Assembly: GCF_900108305.1 (NCBI RefSeq)
Contig: NZ_FNUX01000002.1
Span: forward strand, 62,001 to 126,000
Origin: Nitrosomonas ureae
GTDB lineage: Bacteria > Pseudomonadota > Gammaproteobacteria > Burkholderiales > Nitrosomonadaceae
Reading direction: 5' to 3'
DNA length: 64,000 bases
The notes under the pieces are model-generated. The model saw nothing but the letters and a program-made list of their open reading frames with translations, searched no databases and was not told where the DNA came from. Each line of letters starts with the position of its first letter. Position 1 is the stretch's first letter. Positions 40,237 through 51,237 of the stretch are shown piece by piece. The position numbers were made by a program, and so were the translations under genes.

Positions 40237-41352
40237 ATGACTGCCTGGCGTCCGGATCAACCTTACAACGACCTTCCTCTTTTACCTCCGGCAATTGAAC
40301 TGGAAACGCGCACGGTGCTCAAGCAGTGCATCGCGGCCCGCGCAGCACTGGCGGAACTGAAGCAGGCTGCCGAACTCATTCCCAATCAAGGCGTTCTGAT
40401 CAATACCCTGCCACTGCTCGAAGCCCAAGCCAGTTCGGAAATCGAGAACATCGTCACCACGACGGATCGATTGTTTCAGTTCCAAAACACCGGGGAACAC
40501 GCCGACCCAGCCACGCGCGAAGCCCTGCGCTATAGCGGCGCTCTGCTGGAAGGAGTTCAAGCACTAAAGCAACACCCGCTGAATACTCGCACTGCAGAAC
40601 AAGTATGCACCCGCATCAAGGGAATGGACATGCAGGTGCGGCGTGTGCCCGGAACGGCGCTGGCCAATCAGGCCACCAGTGAAGTGATTTATACCCCGCC
40701 TGTTGGAGAAGATTTGCTGAGATCAAAACTGGCCAACTGGGAACGCTACCTGCATGAGGCACGCGATGTCGATCCGCTAATCCGCATGGCGGCTGGGCAT
40801 TACCAGTTCGAAGCGATTCATCCGTTCACCGATGGCAATGGCCGCACCGGGCGCGTGCTGAATAGCTTGTTCCTGATCCAGGAAAATTTATTGACGCTGC
40901 CGATTCTTTACCTCAGCCGCTACATTATCAAGAACAAAACCGAGTATTACCGCCTGTTGCTCGATGTCACACGCAACCAGGCATGGGAACCGTGGATTAT
41001 CTTCTTGTTGCACGGCATCGAAGACACCGCGCGCTGGACCACCGCCAAAATCGCCGCAATCCGTACTTTGTCGGGATTGACGATTAACCATGTAAAGCAA
41101 GCGGCACCAAAAATCTACAGCCGAGAACTGATCGATCTGATCTTCGATCTGCCCTACTGCCGGATTCAGAATCTGGTCGAGAAACACATCGCCGGACGCC
41201 AGGCCGCCTCGCGCTATCTCAAGCAACTGGTGGAAATCGGCGTACTGGAGGAAAGAACCGTGGGGCGCGAGAAATTATTCATTCATCCCAAACTGATGCA
41301 GTTGCTGACGCGGGATGACAATGCCGTCACCGCTTATGGATATTTGGCATGA
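40237..41352 (+). CDS. Fic-domain protein (putative AMP-transferase) with C-terminal winged helix
   Basis: 371 residues, apparently complete. The N-terminal Fic_N region carries an inhibitory helix matching (S/T)xxxE(G/N): S66-E70-N71 in SSEIEN. The catalytic loop [12 protein letters not shown] (195-206) is intact with the catalytic histidine, so transfer of AMP from ATP to a target hydroxyl, self-inhibited by E70, is expected. The C-terminus (about 290-371) looks like a winged helix ([18 protein letters not shown]). ATG 40237 lacks a clear ribosome-binding site. The methyltransferase genes begin 76 nt downstream; whether Fic belongs to that system is unknown. Confidence 0.9.
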   Translation: MTAWRPDQPYNDLPLLPPAIELETRTVLKQCIAARAALAELKQAAELIPNQGVLINTLPLLEAQASSEIENIVTTTDRLFQFQNTGEHADPATREALRYSGALLEGVQALKQHPLNTRTAEQVCTRIKGMDMQVRRVPGTALANQATSEVIYTPPVGEDLLRSKLANWERYLHEARDVDPLIRMAAGHYQFEAIHPFTDGNGRTGRVLNSLFLIQENLLTLPILYLSRYIIKNKTEYYRLLLDVTRNQAWEPWIIFLLHGIEDTARWTTAKIAAIRTLSGLTINHVKQAAPKIYSRELIDLIFDLPYCRIQNLVEKHIAGRQAASRYLKQLVEIGVLEERTVGREKLFIHPKLMQLLTRDDNAVTAYGYLA

Positions 41353-41428
41353 ATATATTTTCTTTATCGAAGCTGGGTCAGGCATACTCTCAAATTACCC
41401 ACAAGCTATCGCCCAAAGCCTTTTGCCC

Positions 41429-42076
41429 ATGAACCTTATTAAGTCTCGAAAGCGCGTTGCCGACCACGGAGAGGTATTCACTCCCGCGTGGCTGGTCGAT
41501 GCCATGCTCGACCTCGTGAAGGACGAGTCGGAGCGCATTGATTCCCGCTTTCTGGAACCGGCCTGCGGAAGCGGTAATTTTATTGTCAAGGTCTTGCAGC
41601 GCAAGCTCGCGGCCGTCGAGTGCAAGTTCGGGAAATCTGACTTCGAAAAACAGCACTATGCGCTGCTGGCACTGATGAGCATCTACGGGATCGAGCTTCT
41701 GGCAGACAACATCACCGAATGCAGGGAAAACATGCTGGAAATCTTTGCCGACTACCTGAACACGCAGGAATCAGATGACATCTATTGCACTGCTTCCTAT
41801 GTGTTAACGCAGAATCTAATCCATGGTGATGCCTTGACGATGTGCACCAGCCGCAAAGAGCCGATTACCTTTGCCGAATGGGGTTATCTGGGTAAGGGCA
41901 AGTTTCAACGTCGCGATTTTCGCTTCGACGTCCTCACTGGTATGTCGAACCACGTTGAACAGGGGTCGCTGTTTGCCAAGCATGAAATTTTCACACCAAT
42001 TATGGCTTACCCGCCGATGACCGTTCGTGAGCTTGCTCGCATGGCGAGCGATAATGCTGCAAAGGAGAATGCATGA
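41429..42076 (+). CDS. Methyltransferase-like protein A (motif I present, NPPY missing)
   Basis: 215 residues from ATG 41429; the frame is open upstream to 41315 but that part overlaps fic and is unlike the family. GEVFTPAWLVDAMLDLV (14-30) is the motif X region of gamma-type N6-adenine methyltransferases and FLEPACGSGNF (41-51) is the SAM-binding motif I. The protein ends soon after RRDFRFDVL, where motif IV (NPPY) would be expected, so it cannot methylate by itself. It ends in an ATGA overlap with gene B. Probably a partner subunit of B in a restriction-modification-like operon. Confidence 0.8.
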   Translation: MNLIKSRKRVADHGEVFTPAWLVDAMLDLVKDESERIDSRFLEPACGSGNFIVKVLQRKLAAVECKFGKSDFEKQHYALLALMSIYGIELLADNITECRENMLEIFADYLNTQESDDIYCTASYVLTQNLIHGDALTMCTSRKEPITFAEWGYLGKGKFQRRDFRFDVLTGMSNHVEQGSLFAKHEIFTPIMAYPPMTVRELARMASDNAAKENA

Positions 42077-43729
42077 ACGGTCAGGCTTCTTTTACCCTGC
42101 GAGGTCGTAACCCGGATGTACTGACCTGCATTGCGAATCTTTCTAACGACGAAGTCTTCACCCCGCCAGAGTTCGCCAACAGGATGCTGGATACGCTTGC
42201 CGAGGCATGGGCGGCCAGCCACAACGGGGCAAACCTCTGGGCGGACAAAACGGTGCGATTCCTCGACCCGTGCACCAAATCGGGCGTGTTCCTGCGGGAA
42301 ATCACCAGCCGTCTGACCAGTGGATTGGCCAACGAGATTCCAGATCTCGAAAAGCGCGTCAATCACATCCTGACCAGGCAGGTGTTCGGCATCGGCATCA
42401 CGCATCTCACCAGCCTGCTGGCGCGGCGCAGCGTGTATTGCTCGAAGCACGCCAATGGACAGCACTCCATTGCCCAATCCTTCACGAGTGACGCGGGTAA
42501 CATCTGGTTTGAGCGCATCGAGCACATATGGGTTGATGGCAAATGCGCGTACTGCAGTGCGAGTCAGGCGGCGCTGGATCGCGGCGAGGCGCTGGAAACC
42601 CACGCTTACGCGTTCATTCACACAGACAACATCAAGACTCGGATGACCGAGTTGTTTGGAGGTAATATGCAATTCGATGTCATCATTGGCAACCCGCCTT
42701 ACCAGTTGGATGACGGTGGCTTTGGTGCGAGCGCCATGCCGATCTATCACAAATTCGTTGAACAGGCGAAGGCATTGGAGCCACGTTTTCTTACGATGGT
42801 TATTCCATCTCGCTGGCTTTTCGGCGGCCGCGGCTTGGATGAGTTCCGAAATACGATGCTCAACGACAAAAGGATTCGTAAGCTAGTTGACTATCCAGAT
42901 AGCCGTCAGGTGTTCCCCAGTGTCGATGTCGCAGGTGGCATCTGCTACTTCACCTGGGACAGGGACAATCCTGGCGAGTGCCGCGTAGTCGAATTTGGGC
43001 ATGGTATGGAGTCGTCAGAGTCCGTGCGACTGCTTCTTGAGAAAGGTGTGGAAGTCTTCATTCGCAGCAATCGCTCGCTGCCGATTCTGAAGAAGATTGT
43101 TGAGATAGAGCGCGCCGCACAGCACAGCACAGCACAGCACAGCACAGCACAGCACAGCAGGGATTATTCGCTTGTGTTGCCTAAAAACAAGCGCTTCGAT
43201 CAACAGGTCAGTTCGCAAAAACCATTTGGACTGCGTACGTTCTTCAGGGGAGTGGAGAAAAAATCGTCAAAACATGATGTGCTCGTCCTTCAGAGTGGAG
43301 GACGAGCATGGACATCTCGCGCTGAAATAACGACTGGCAAAGACCTGATCGACAAGTGGAAAATATTTACCTCCAAGTCATCGTCGGAACACGCCGGTCA
43401 AGTTGACAAGAACGGGCAGCGGCGAGTGCTCTCGCTGTCGGGGGTCATTCCGCCAGGTTCTGTGGTCACAGAGACATACATACTCCTCGGTGCATACGAC
43501 ACAGAGAAAGAAGCGCGAAACTGCTTTACATATGTTGTCACGAGATTCTTTCGATACCTCATCACCGTACGGTCGTCCGCACAAGATCTCGCGCGCTCGG
43601 CCTACCAGTTCGTACCGATTCAGGACTTCTCAACGGCATGGACTGATCAGAGGCTGTACGAAAAATATGAGCTTACGGATAATGAGGTTGCCTATATCGA
43701 GAGACTGATACGACCTATGGAAGTCGAGG

Positions 43730-43737
<8 letters not shown>
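42073..43737 (+). CDS. Eco57I-type N6-adenine DNA methyltransferase B with phase-variable repeat tract
   Basis: 554 residues. Motif X region NDEVFTPPEFANRML (25-39), motif I FLDPCTKSGVF (63-73) and catalytic motif IV NPPY (207-210) are present, so it should methylate adenine N6. Cysteine pairs near 158-161 (CAYC) may bind zinc. A 43-nt perfect pentanucleotide tract at codons 349-363 encodes AQHST repeats; after it comes a region (QQVSSQKPFGLRTFF onward) that I take to be the target-recognition domain. In the present copy number the frame is open. The gene overlaps A by 4 nt and C by 8 nt, so all three should be translated together. Confidence 0.88.
43117..43159 (+). repeat. Pentanucleotide simple-sequence repeat (GCACA)8+GCA inside a methyltransferase gene
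   Basis: 43 nt of perfect period-5 sequence, eight full GCACA units plus GCA. As 5 is not a multiple of 3, gain or loss of one unit shifts the frame. Loss of one unit brings the stop TAA at 43182 into frame; gain of one brings TAA at 43328 into frame. Neither alternative frame has a stop inside the tract itself. This is the structure of contingency loci that vary by slipped-strand mispairing. Confidence 0.95.
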
Positions 43738-46267
<2,530 letters not shown>

Positions 46268-46325
46268 AGAGCGGAGAACGGATCTTCATTCTTCAAAACG
46301 AAACCAAAGTTGTTTCCATCACGGC

Positions 46326-49226
46326 TCAAGTCGCCACAATCACCCTTACGGCATCAAGCCGCAGATTACTGGATTGCAGCGCAGCGGTCAGTTGTTGCAG
46401 TTGCCGTTCGAAGAATTGGATTTCTTCGTCGCGCACGTTCGGGTTCACTTGTTGCAACGCTTTGAGGCGCTCAATTTCGGGAATGAAGGTTTGCCGGATG
46501 CGGGCTTCCGCTTCAGCAATGAGTTGCGGGGCTTGCGCTGCCGCTTGCTGTTCGCTCACGCCCAGTAATTCGCGGATCGCGTCTTCTTTCAGTTGAATCA
46601 CTTGTTTGGCGATGCCGGTCGCGACCGGTTGCAGGTGTTGATTGACCGAGTCGTGATCGAGGAACGAATAGTCGCCGCCGCCTTGTTCATCGAGCACAAT
46701 GCGGATCACGGCGGACGGCAGGTAGCGGCTGCTTTGCTGTACGTTATGCCCGCTGGCTTCGAGCACAAACAGGGTTTCCAGCAGCAAGGTGCCGGGCTGC
46801 ACGTGTTTGTGCTTCATCATCGCCACCACGGCGTTGCCGCTTTCATGGCTCAGAATCCGTTCCATCGCGTGCGTAACCATCGGGTGTTCCCACGTCAGGA
46901 AATGCATGTCCTCATTGGCCAGCGCCACTTCGCGCGCATACGTAATGACCGATCCTTCATCCTGCAAACCGGGAAACGGCATGCTCATGTGTTCGCCCGG
47001 CTCGGTCAGATAACTGCCCGCCCGGTGTTCTTCGATATGCACGCCGCAGCAATCGAAAACCGTTTCCATGTACTGCGGCAGCGCCGGATCGTCATCCTGC
47101 GCGCGCGCGGCGTGCGTGAGCTGCTCCGCTACGCTGGGCCGGAACGAGTTATATTCCAATAATTTGTCGCGCCCGCGATCGAGTGCTTCGTTCAATTCCT
47201 GATGCGCCGATTGCGTGACGCCGATCAATCCAGCCAGCGCTTCGGCCTTGGCTTGGCGTTGATGCAGCGCGGCAATGAGCTGATCTTCCACCTTTGCAAA
47301 CACCGTTTGACCCGCCGGGCAGGTTTTCTCGAATGCATTCAATCCGTCATGATACCAATGGAACATCACGGCCAGCGCGCAGTTTTCCAGATAGGGCACA
47401 TGAATCTGAATGGTTTCGGTCTGACCGATGCGATCCAACCGGCCAATGCGTTGCTCCAGCAGATCGGGATTGAGCGGCAAATCGAATAGCACCAGATGAT
47501 GGGAAAACTGAAAATTGCGGCCTTCGCTGCCAATTTCCGAGCATACCAATATCTGGCTTCCGGTTTCCTTATCTGCAAAAAAAGCGGCCGCGCGGTCACG
47601 TTCAATCAAACTCATGCTTTCGTGAAATACCGGAATATGCTGTCCCGTCAGTATCTTGAGCGCCTGCGCGATATCGCGCGTGGTTTGCGTATTGGCTGCA
47701 ATAACCAGCACTTTCTCCGGTTTTAACCGCCGGAGCGTCGCGCTTAACCAGCCGATACGCGGATCGATCCCGGTCCAATACGGTTGCTCCGGCTCGGCTC
47801 TGGCCTGATAGAGCAGTTCAGGACACAATAACAATTGTGGTTTTGATAGGGCGGTCGTTTCAAAAGTGATCAGGCATTGCTGATATTCAACAGGTAATGC
47901 CAAAGGAACAGCTACAAGCTTGCGTTCAGGAAACCCCTTGATCGCCGCGCGCGTATTGCGGAACAAGATGCGGCCGGTACCATGCCGGTCCAGCAACAAT
48001 TCCGCCAGCCTGTTTCTGGTTTTCAGTGTCTGCGGCTGATCTGCGCCAGGGTCTTGCAGGTGCGCCAGCAATGCTTGTGCTTGCGCGGCATCGAGCGTAC
48101 CGGTGATCAATTGGCGAATTTCTTCGTTCAATGCCCCCCCTTCGAGCAATGCTTCGACGGCTTTAGCGATCGGTTCATACGATTGCTCTTCGGCGATAAA
48201 CGCGGAGAAACTACTGAAGCGGTGCGGATCGAGCAGGCGCAGGCGGGCGTAGTGGCTGGCCTTGCCCAGTTGCTCCGGAGTGGCGGTCAATAGCAGCACA
48301 CCTTTAGTGCAGGCCGCCAATTGCTCGATCATGGCATATCCGGGACTGACGGTCTGCTGCGACCAATGCAAGTGATGCGCTTCGTCGACTACCAGCAAAT
48401 CCCAGTTACCCTGGAGCGCCGCTTGAAAGCGTTTGGGGTATTGGCGTAGGAAATTCAGACTGCACAGAATCAGTTGCTCGCTATGGAATGGATTTTCACC
48501 TTCCTCGCTTTCTTCCAGCGCCAAGCAACGCGCTTCGTCAAAGATGCTGAACTGCAAATTAAATCGCCGCAGCATTTCCACCAGCCACTGGTGGATCAAG
48601 GTTTCCGGCACCACGATGAGAACGCGTCTGGCGCGCTCGGTTAGCAATTGCTGGTGCAAGATCAGACCGGCTTCGATGGTTTTTCCCAGCCCCACTTCAT
48701 CCGCCAGCAAAACGCGCGGCGCATAGCGGCGCCCGACTTCATGAGCGATATAGAGTTGGTGCGGGATCAGGCTGGTGCTCGTACCTACCAGGCCGTACAG
48801 CGGCGCTTGCGCCAATCGGTTGCGGATCAGTAGTGTTTGATAGCGGATCCTGAACCATTTGTCCTGATCAAACTGACCCGTAAATAAGCGTTCTGCCGGA
48901 CGGTTCAATTGCAGATGATGCGCCAGCTGCTCTTCGGCCAGCTCAATTCTGTTTCCACTTTCATTCACGCAGGAATAAACCGCCAAACCATCGCGTTCAT
49001 GCACTTCAGTGACTTTTAATACAGCGTTGTCATAACTGCCGATAATGTCCCCAGGCTTAAAAATCACCCGTGTCAATGGCGCTGAGTGTCTGGCATAGGA
49101 ACGGATTTCACCCGTCGCTTTAAAAATAAGGGTAACAACTCTGTGCTCAACAGTCTGAACCGTGCCCAGTCCCAATTGTAAATCAACGTCACACACCCAG
49201 CGTTGACCCGGCTTAAAATCGCGCAT
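46326..49226 (-). CDS. rapA: RNA polymerase-associated helicase RapA
   Basis: 966 residues, full length. A Swi2/Snf2-type ATPase that helps recycle RNA polymerase. N-terminal Tudor-like domains (about 1-110) are followed by Walker A in LLADEVGLGKT (173-183), DEAHHL, SAT-like LLTATPEQLG, and the helicase C-terminal domain with LEQRIGRLDRIGQT. The C-terminal third matches the RapA-specific region. It converges on gene C with 58 nt between the stops. Its proximity to the restriction-like genes is probably fortuitous. Confidence 0.9.
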   Translation of the reverse strand: MRDFKPGQRWVCDVDLQLGLGTVQTVEHRVVTLIFKATGEIRSYARHSAPLTRVIFKPGDIIGSYDNAVLKVTEVHERDGLAVYSCVNESGNRIELAEEQLAHHLQLNRPAERLFTGQFDQDKWFRIRYQTLLIRNRLAQAPLYGLVGTSTSLIPHQLYIAHEVGRRYAPRVLLADEVGLGKTIEAGLILHQQLLTERARRVLIVVPETLIHQWLVEMLRRFNLQFSIFDEARCLALEESEEGENPFHSEQLILCSLNFLRQYPKRFQAALQGNWDLLVVDEAHHLHWSQQTVSPGYAMIEQLAACTKGVLLLTATPEQLGKASHYARLRLLDPHRFSSFSAFIAEEQSYEPIAKAVEALLEGGALNEEIRQLITGTLDAAQAQALLAHLQDPGADQPQTLKTRNRLAELLLDRHGTGRILFRNTRAAIKGFPERKLVAVPLALPVEYQQCLITFETTALSKPQLLLCPELLYQARAEPEQPYWTGIDPRIGWLSATLRRLKPEKVLVIAANTQTTRDIAQALKILTGQHIPVFHESMSLIERDRAAAFFADKETGSQILVCSEIGSEGRNFQFSHHLVLFDLPLNPDLLEQRIGRLDRIGQTETIQIHVPYLENCALAVMFHWYHDGLNAFEKTCPAGQTVFAKVEDQLIAALHQRQAKAEALAGLIGVTQSAHQELNEALDRGRDKLLEYNSFRPSVAEQLTHAARAQDDDPALPQYMETVFDCCGVHIEEHRAGSYLTEPGEHMSMPFPGLQDEGSVITYAREVALANEDMHFLTWEHPMVTHAMERILSHESGNAVVAMMKHKHVQPGTLLLETLFVLEASGHNVQQSSRYLPSAVIRIVLDEQGGGDYSFLDHDSVNQHLQPVATGIAKQVIQLKEDAIRELLGVSEQQAAAQAPQLIAEAEARIRQTFIPEIERLKALQQVNPNVRDEEIQFFERQLQQLTAALQSSNLRLDAVRVIVAT

Positions 49227-49376
49227 GTATTACTCTGTAATTGATCGGAGCAGTATAGTATAGAAGGTGTATCGCAATAAAAAGTGGAAAAATGTTACCA
49301 CTCTCTAGATCATATACTTACACTACTATCCGAAAATGCAGTCAGAAGTGGTGATTAGTGATAATCGGAAAATTTG

Positions 49377-49413
49377 AGCCGGTAATTTTTTGATCGCAAG
49401 AAAATTACCGGCT
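49377..49413 (-). terminator. Perfect 13-bp hairpin after the DUF2490 gene
   Basis: AGCCGGTAATTTT (49377-49389) and AAAATTACCGGCT (49401-49413) are exact complements around an 11-nt loop. It lies 51 nt beyond the stop of the minus-strand DUF2490 gene and before the rapA start. No long T-run follows, but the position favours a transcription end or a transcript-stabilising structure. Confidence 0.65.
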
Positions 49414-49463
49414 GGGGGAAAGTACTAGATGCACTCTAAACAATCAGTGCACACAGCTGATTA

Positions 49464-50216
49464 CTAGAAATTCAGGAACAAACTAGCAATAAAGTTATGC
49501 ATCATTTGATCGGGGCGCGCATTGTGCGGCCGATTGATAAATTGGTTCATATAACCCACTTCAACGGTCGCATACTGGTTGACTTTGTAACCTAATCCGA
49601 CAAATGCCCGGTTCTGATCGTAACCGCGAGAAATAAAACCAGCATTATCTACGCTATTCATCGCAATAAACAATTCGCTCTGAACGATGAAACTGAGATT
49701 CGGATCTATTGACGGCATTGGAACCGCCAGTTTAACCAGTTGACGGAATCGATGAGCCACATCATCACTACCAGGATTAGCTGCATGATGATCAAAGAAG
49801 CGCTGCTCAAAACGGCTACGCGCCGATAATCTACCGAATGAAAAGTTATCACCCCAAGTCACTTGTTGCCAGATTCGGTGCTCATTAAACGGGCGCGCCG
49901 CTAGCGGTTCAGCTGTGGGTGCCCACGCATAACCAGCCCATACCACCACCTTATCTGTCAAGGCATAACCAACACCGGGACGAATCAGCGATTGGGTAAA
50001 TTGCGTCGCATCATTACCAAAACGGCCTTGCCCTTCCATCCACCATCTGAATTTTTTTAAGTCCGGATTGCTTGGATTCACGAAACCAAAATTACCTTGT
50101 GTAAAAACACCCCCCCACACTTGAAAATCTTCAACTGTGGCATCGGCAGCAGCCGGATTACTGAAAACGAAACCAAGCGCAACAAAAATAGCAAAAATGT
50201 TTATTTTCTTGAACAT
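49464..50216 (-). CDS. DUF2490-type outer-membrane beta-barrel protein
   Basis: 250 residues from ATG 50216, preceded by GAAAGAGG with a short gap; an upstream TTG at 50231 is rejected because it overlaps that site. The signal peptide is about 23 residues (ending NPAAADA). The mature part has alternating beta strands rich in aromatic residues and a C-terminal phenylalanine (SLFLNF), the sorting signal of outer-membrane barrels. The W-rich strand pattern (YAWAPTAEP, RSRFEQRFF) fits DUF2490 proteins. Function unknown. Confidence 0.8.
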   Translation of the reverse strand: MFKKINIFAIFVALGFVFSNPAAADATVEDFQVWGGVFTQGNFGFVNPSNPDLKKFRWWMEGQGRFGNDATQFTQSLIRPGVGYALTDKVVVWAGYAWAPTAEPLAARPFNEHRIWQQVTWGDNFSFGRLSARSRFEQRFFDHHAANPGSDDVAHRFRQLVKLAVPMPSIDPNLSFIVQSELFIAMNSVDNAGFISRGYDQNRAFVGLGYKVNQYATVEVGYMNQFINRPHNARPDQMMHNFIASLFLNF

Positions 50217-50840
50217 AAGATCCTCTTTCAAAACAGTTTGATTCTATAAAATAGTTAATCGGAACTACCCGTTATTTATACTAAGTAAAAAACCTTATCA
50301 CATTCATATTCTTATAACTTCGCTTGCCACCATAACATAGCAATTGTTAATAAAATGTTAAGAAACCCAACTCCGGCAAGCAATAGAGAGAAAAATAATT
50401 CTATTTGATATTTAATGATTTAACTAAAAATCAAAGAGTTTTATCTCACTTTAATTACACACAGCCCAGTCATAAATGGCGAACAATACCATGACAAATG
50501 TTAAGAAAATGTCAAGAAAAAAGGATTTCAACGAAGGATTGCATTAGGTGTCGTTTTTATACAACTCGATGTTATTAATAAGATATTATAATAGGGATGT
50601 TTTTACGGAGTTTGGAAACGACCCCGGGAAACTTGATAGTAAATAACGAGAGGCGATGGAATCAATCTGTATTTTTAATCCATTTAGTTTGGCAAACTGT
50701 CATAATACTCGACATATCAGGATCGCCAACTATCTGAATCTGATTAACAAATCTAAAAACATTAAGTTGATATCAAGTAACTCAATGTGGTATCGAGATC
50801 AATCCTGATATTTTTAAAATAAATAACCTGGAGTCAAGAA
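50217..50840. other. Long AT-rich intergenic region
   Basis: 624 nt between divergent DUF2490 and cytochrome c genes. TATAAT is seen at 50587-50592, about 250 nt before the cytochrome gene, but without a good -35. A 50-codon ORF from ATG 50656 to TGA 50808 has a badly spaced GAGAGG before it. The palindrome TTGATATCAA (50767-50776) resembles two FNR half-sites without the required 4-nt spacer. Nothing here is certain; a long leader or a small RNA is possible. Confidence 0.5.
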
Positions 50841-51152
50841 ATGAAAAAAACACATTTTTTAGTTGCAGTATCGGCGCTGTTCATCCTTGCCGGTTGCAGT
50901 GGAAGTTCGAGCGATTATAGCCCGCCAGCGGATGCTTCCGGGGAGAGGATCTTTAGCACTGCCTGCAGTGAATGTCACAAGCCGTTGAGCGCAGACAAGG
51001 CAATGATCCTGAGTGAGAAAACTGCTAACAAGGAAGCCATCATCAAGAAAGTTCAGTCCGGCAGCATGCGGATGCCCGCTTTCAAAAACATTCAGGGCGA
51101 AGCCGCCGATCGACTGGCTGAATATATTTTGACAAACAGTGAAGTCAAGTAA
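50841..51152 (+). CDS. Small monoheme c-type cytochrome lipoprotein
   Basis: 103 residues. The signal peptide ends in a lipobox LAGC (C19), so the protein should be anchored to a membrane facing the periplasm. The heme-binding motif is CSECH (42-46), and the distal ligand is probably M76 or M78 in SGSMRMPAF. Class I fold, about 80 mature residues, electron carrier. CTGGAG upstream of ATG 50841 is a fair ribosome-binding site. The partner is unknown; ammonia oxidisers have many such cytochromes. Confidence 0.9.
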   Translation: MKKTHFLVAVSALFILAGCSGSSSDYSPPADASGERIFSTACSECHKPLSADKAMILSEKTANKEAIIKKVQSGSMRMPAFKNIQGEAADRLAEYILTNSEVK

Positions 51153-51167
51153 TAAATAATTACTAAC

Positions 51168-51195
51168 ACTTGAGAATCTCTTCAGGTTCTCAAGT
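51168..51195. terminator. Hairpin between convergent cytochrome c and HemN-like genes
   Basis: ACTTGAGAA (51168-51176) and TTCTCAAGT (51187-51195) pair perfectly around a 10-nt loop, 16 nt after the cytochrome stop. It is followed by AAAGTGCATTTTTA. Located between two converging genes, it may serve both. Confidence 0.6.
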
Positions 51196-51237
51196 AAAGT
51201 GCATTTTTATATCGTCGGCAGCAGGCAGGTTATGGCA

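Noticed and set aside
42945-43218. Antisense ORFs with CCAVLCC repeats opposite the pentanucleotide tract
   Set aside because: They are only the reverse reading of the repeat in the methyltransferase gene; no ribosome-binding site or family resemblance.
46326-49226. RapA as a fourth component of the restriction-like operon
   Set aside because: It is on the opposite strand, full length and carries the RapA-specific N- and C-terminal regions, so a housekeeping role is more likely.
50656-50808. 50-codon ORF before the cytochrome c gene
   Set aside because: The purine-rich stretch is only 2 nt from the ATG and the product resembles nothing I know; listed only within the intergenic description.
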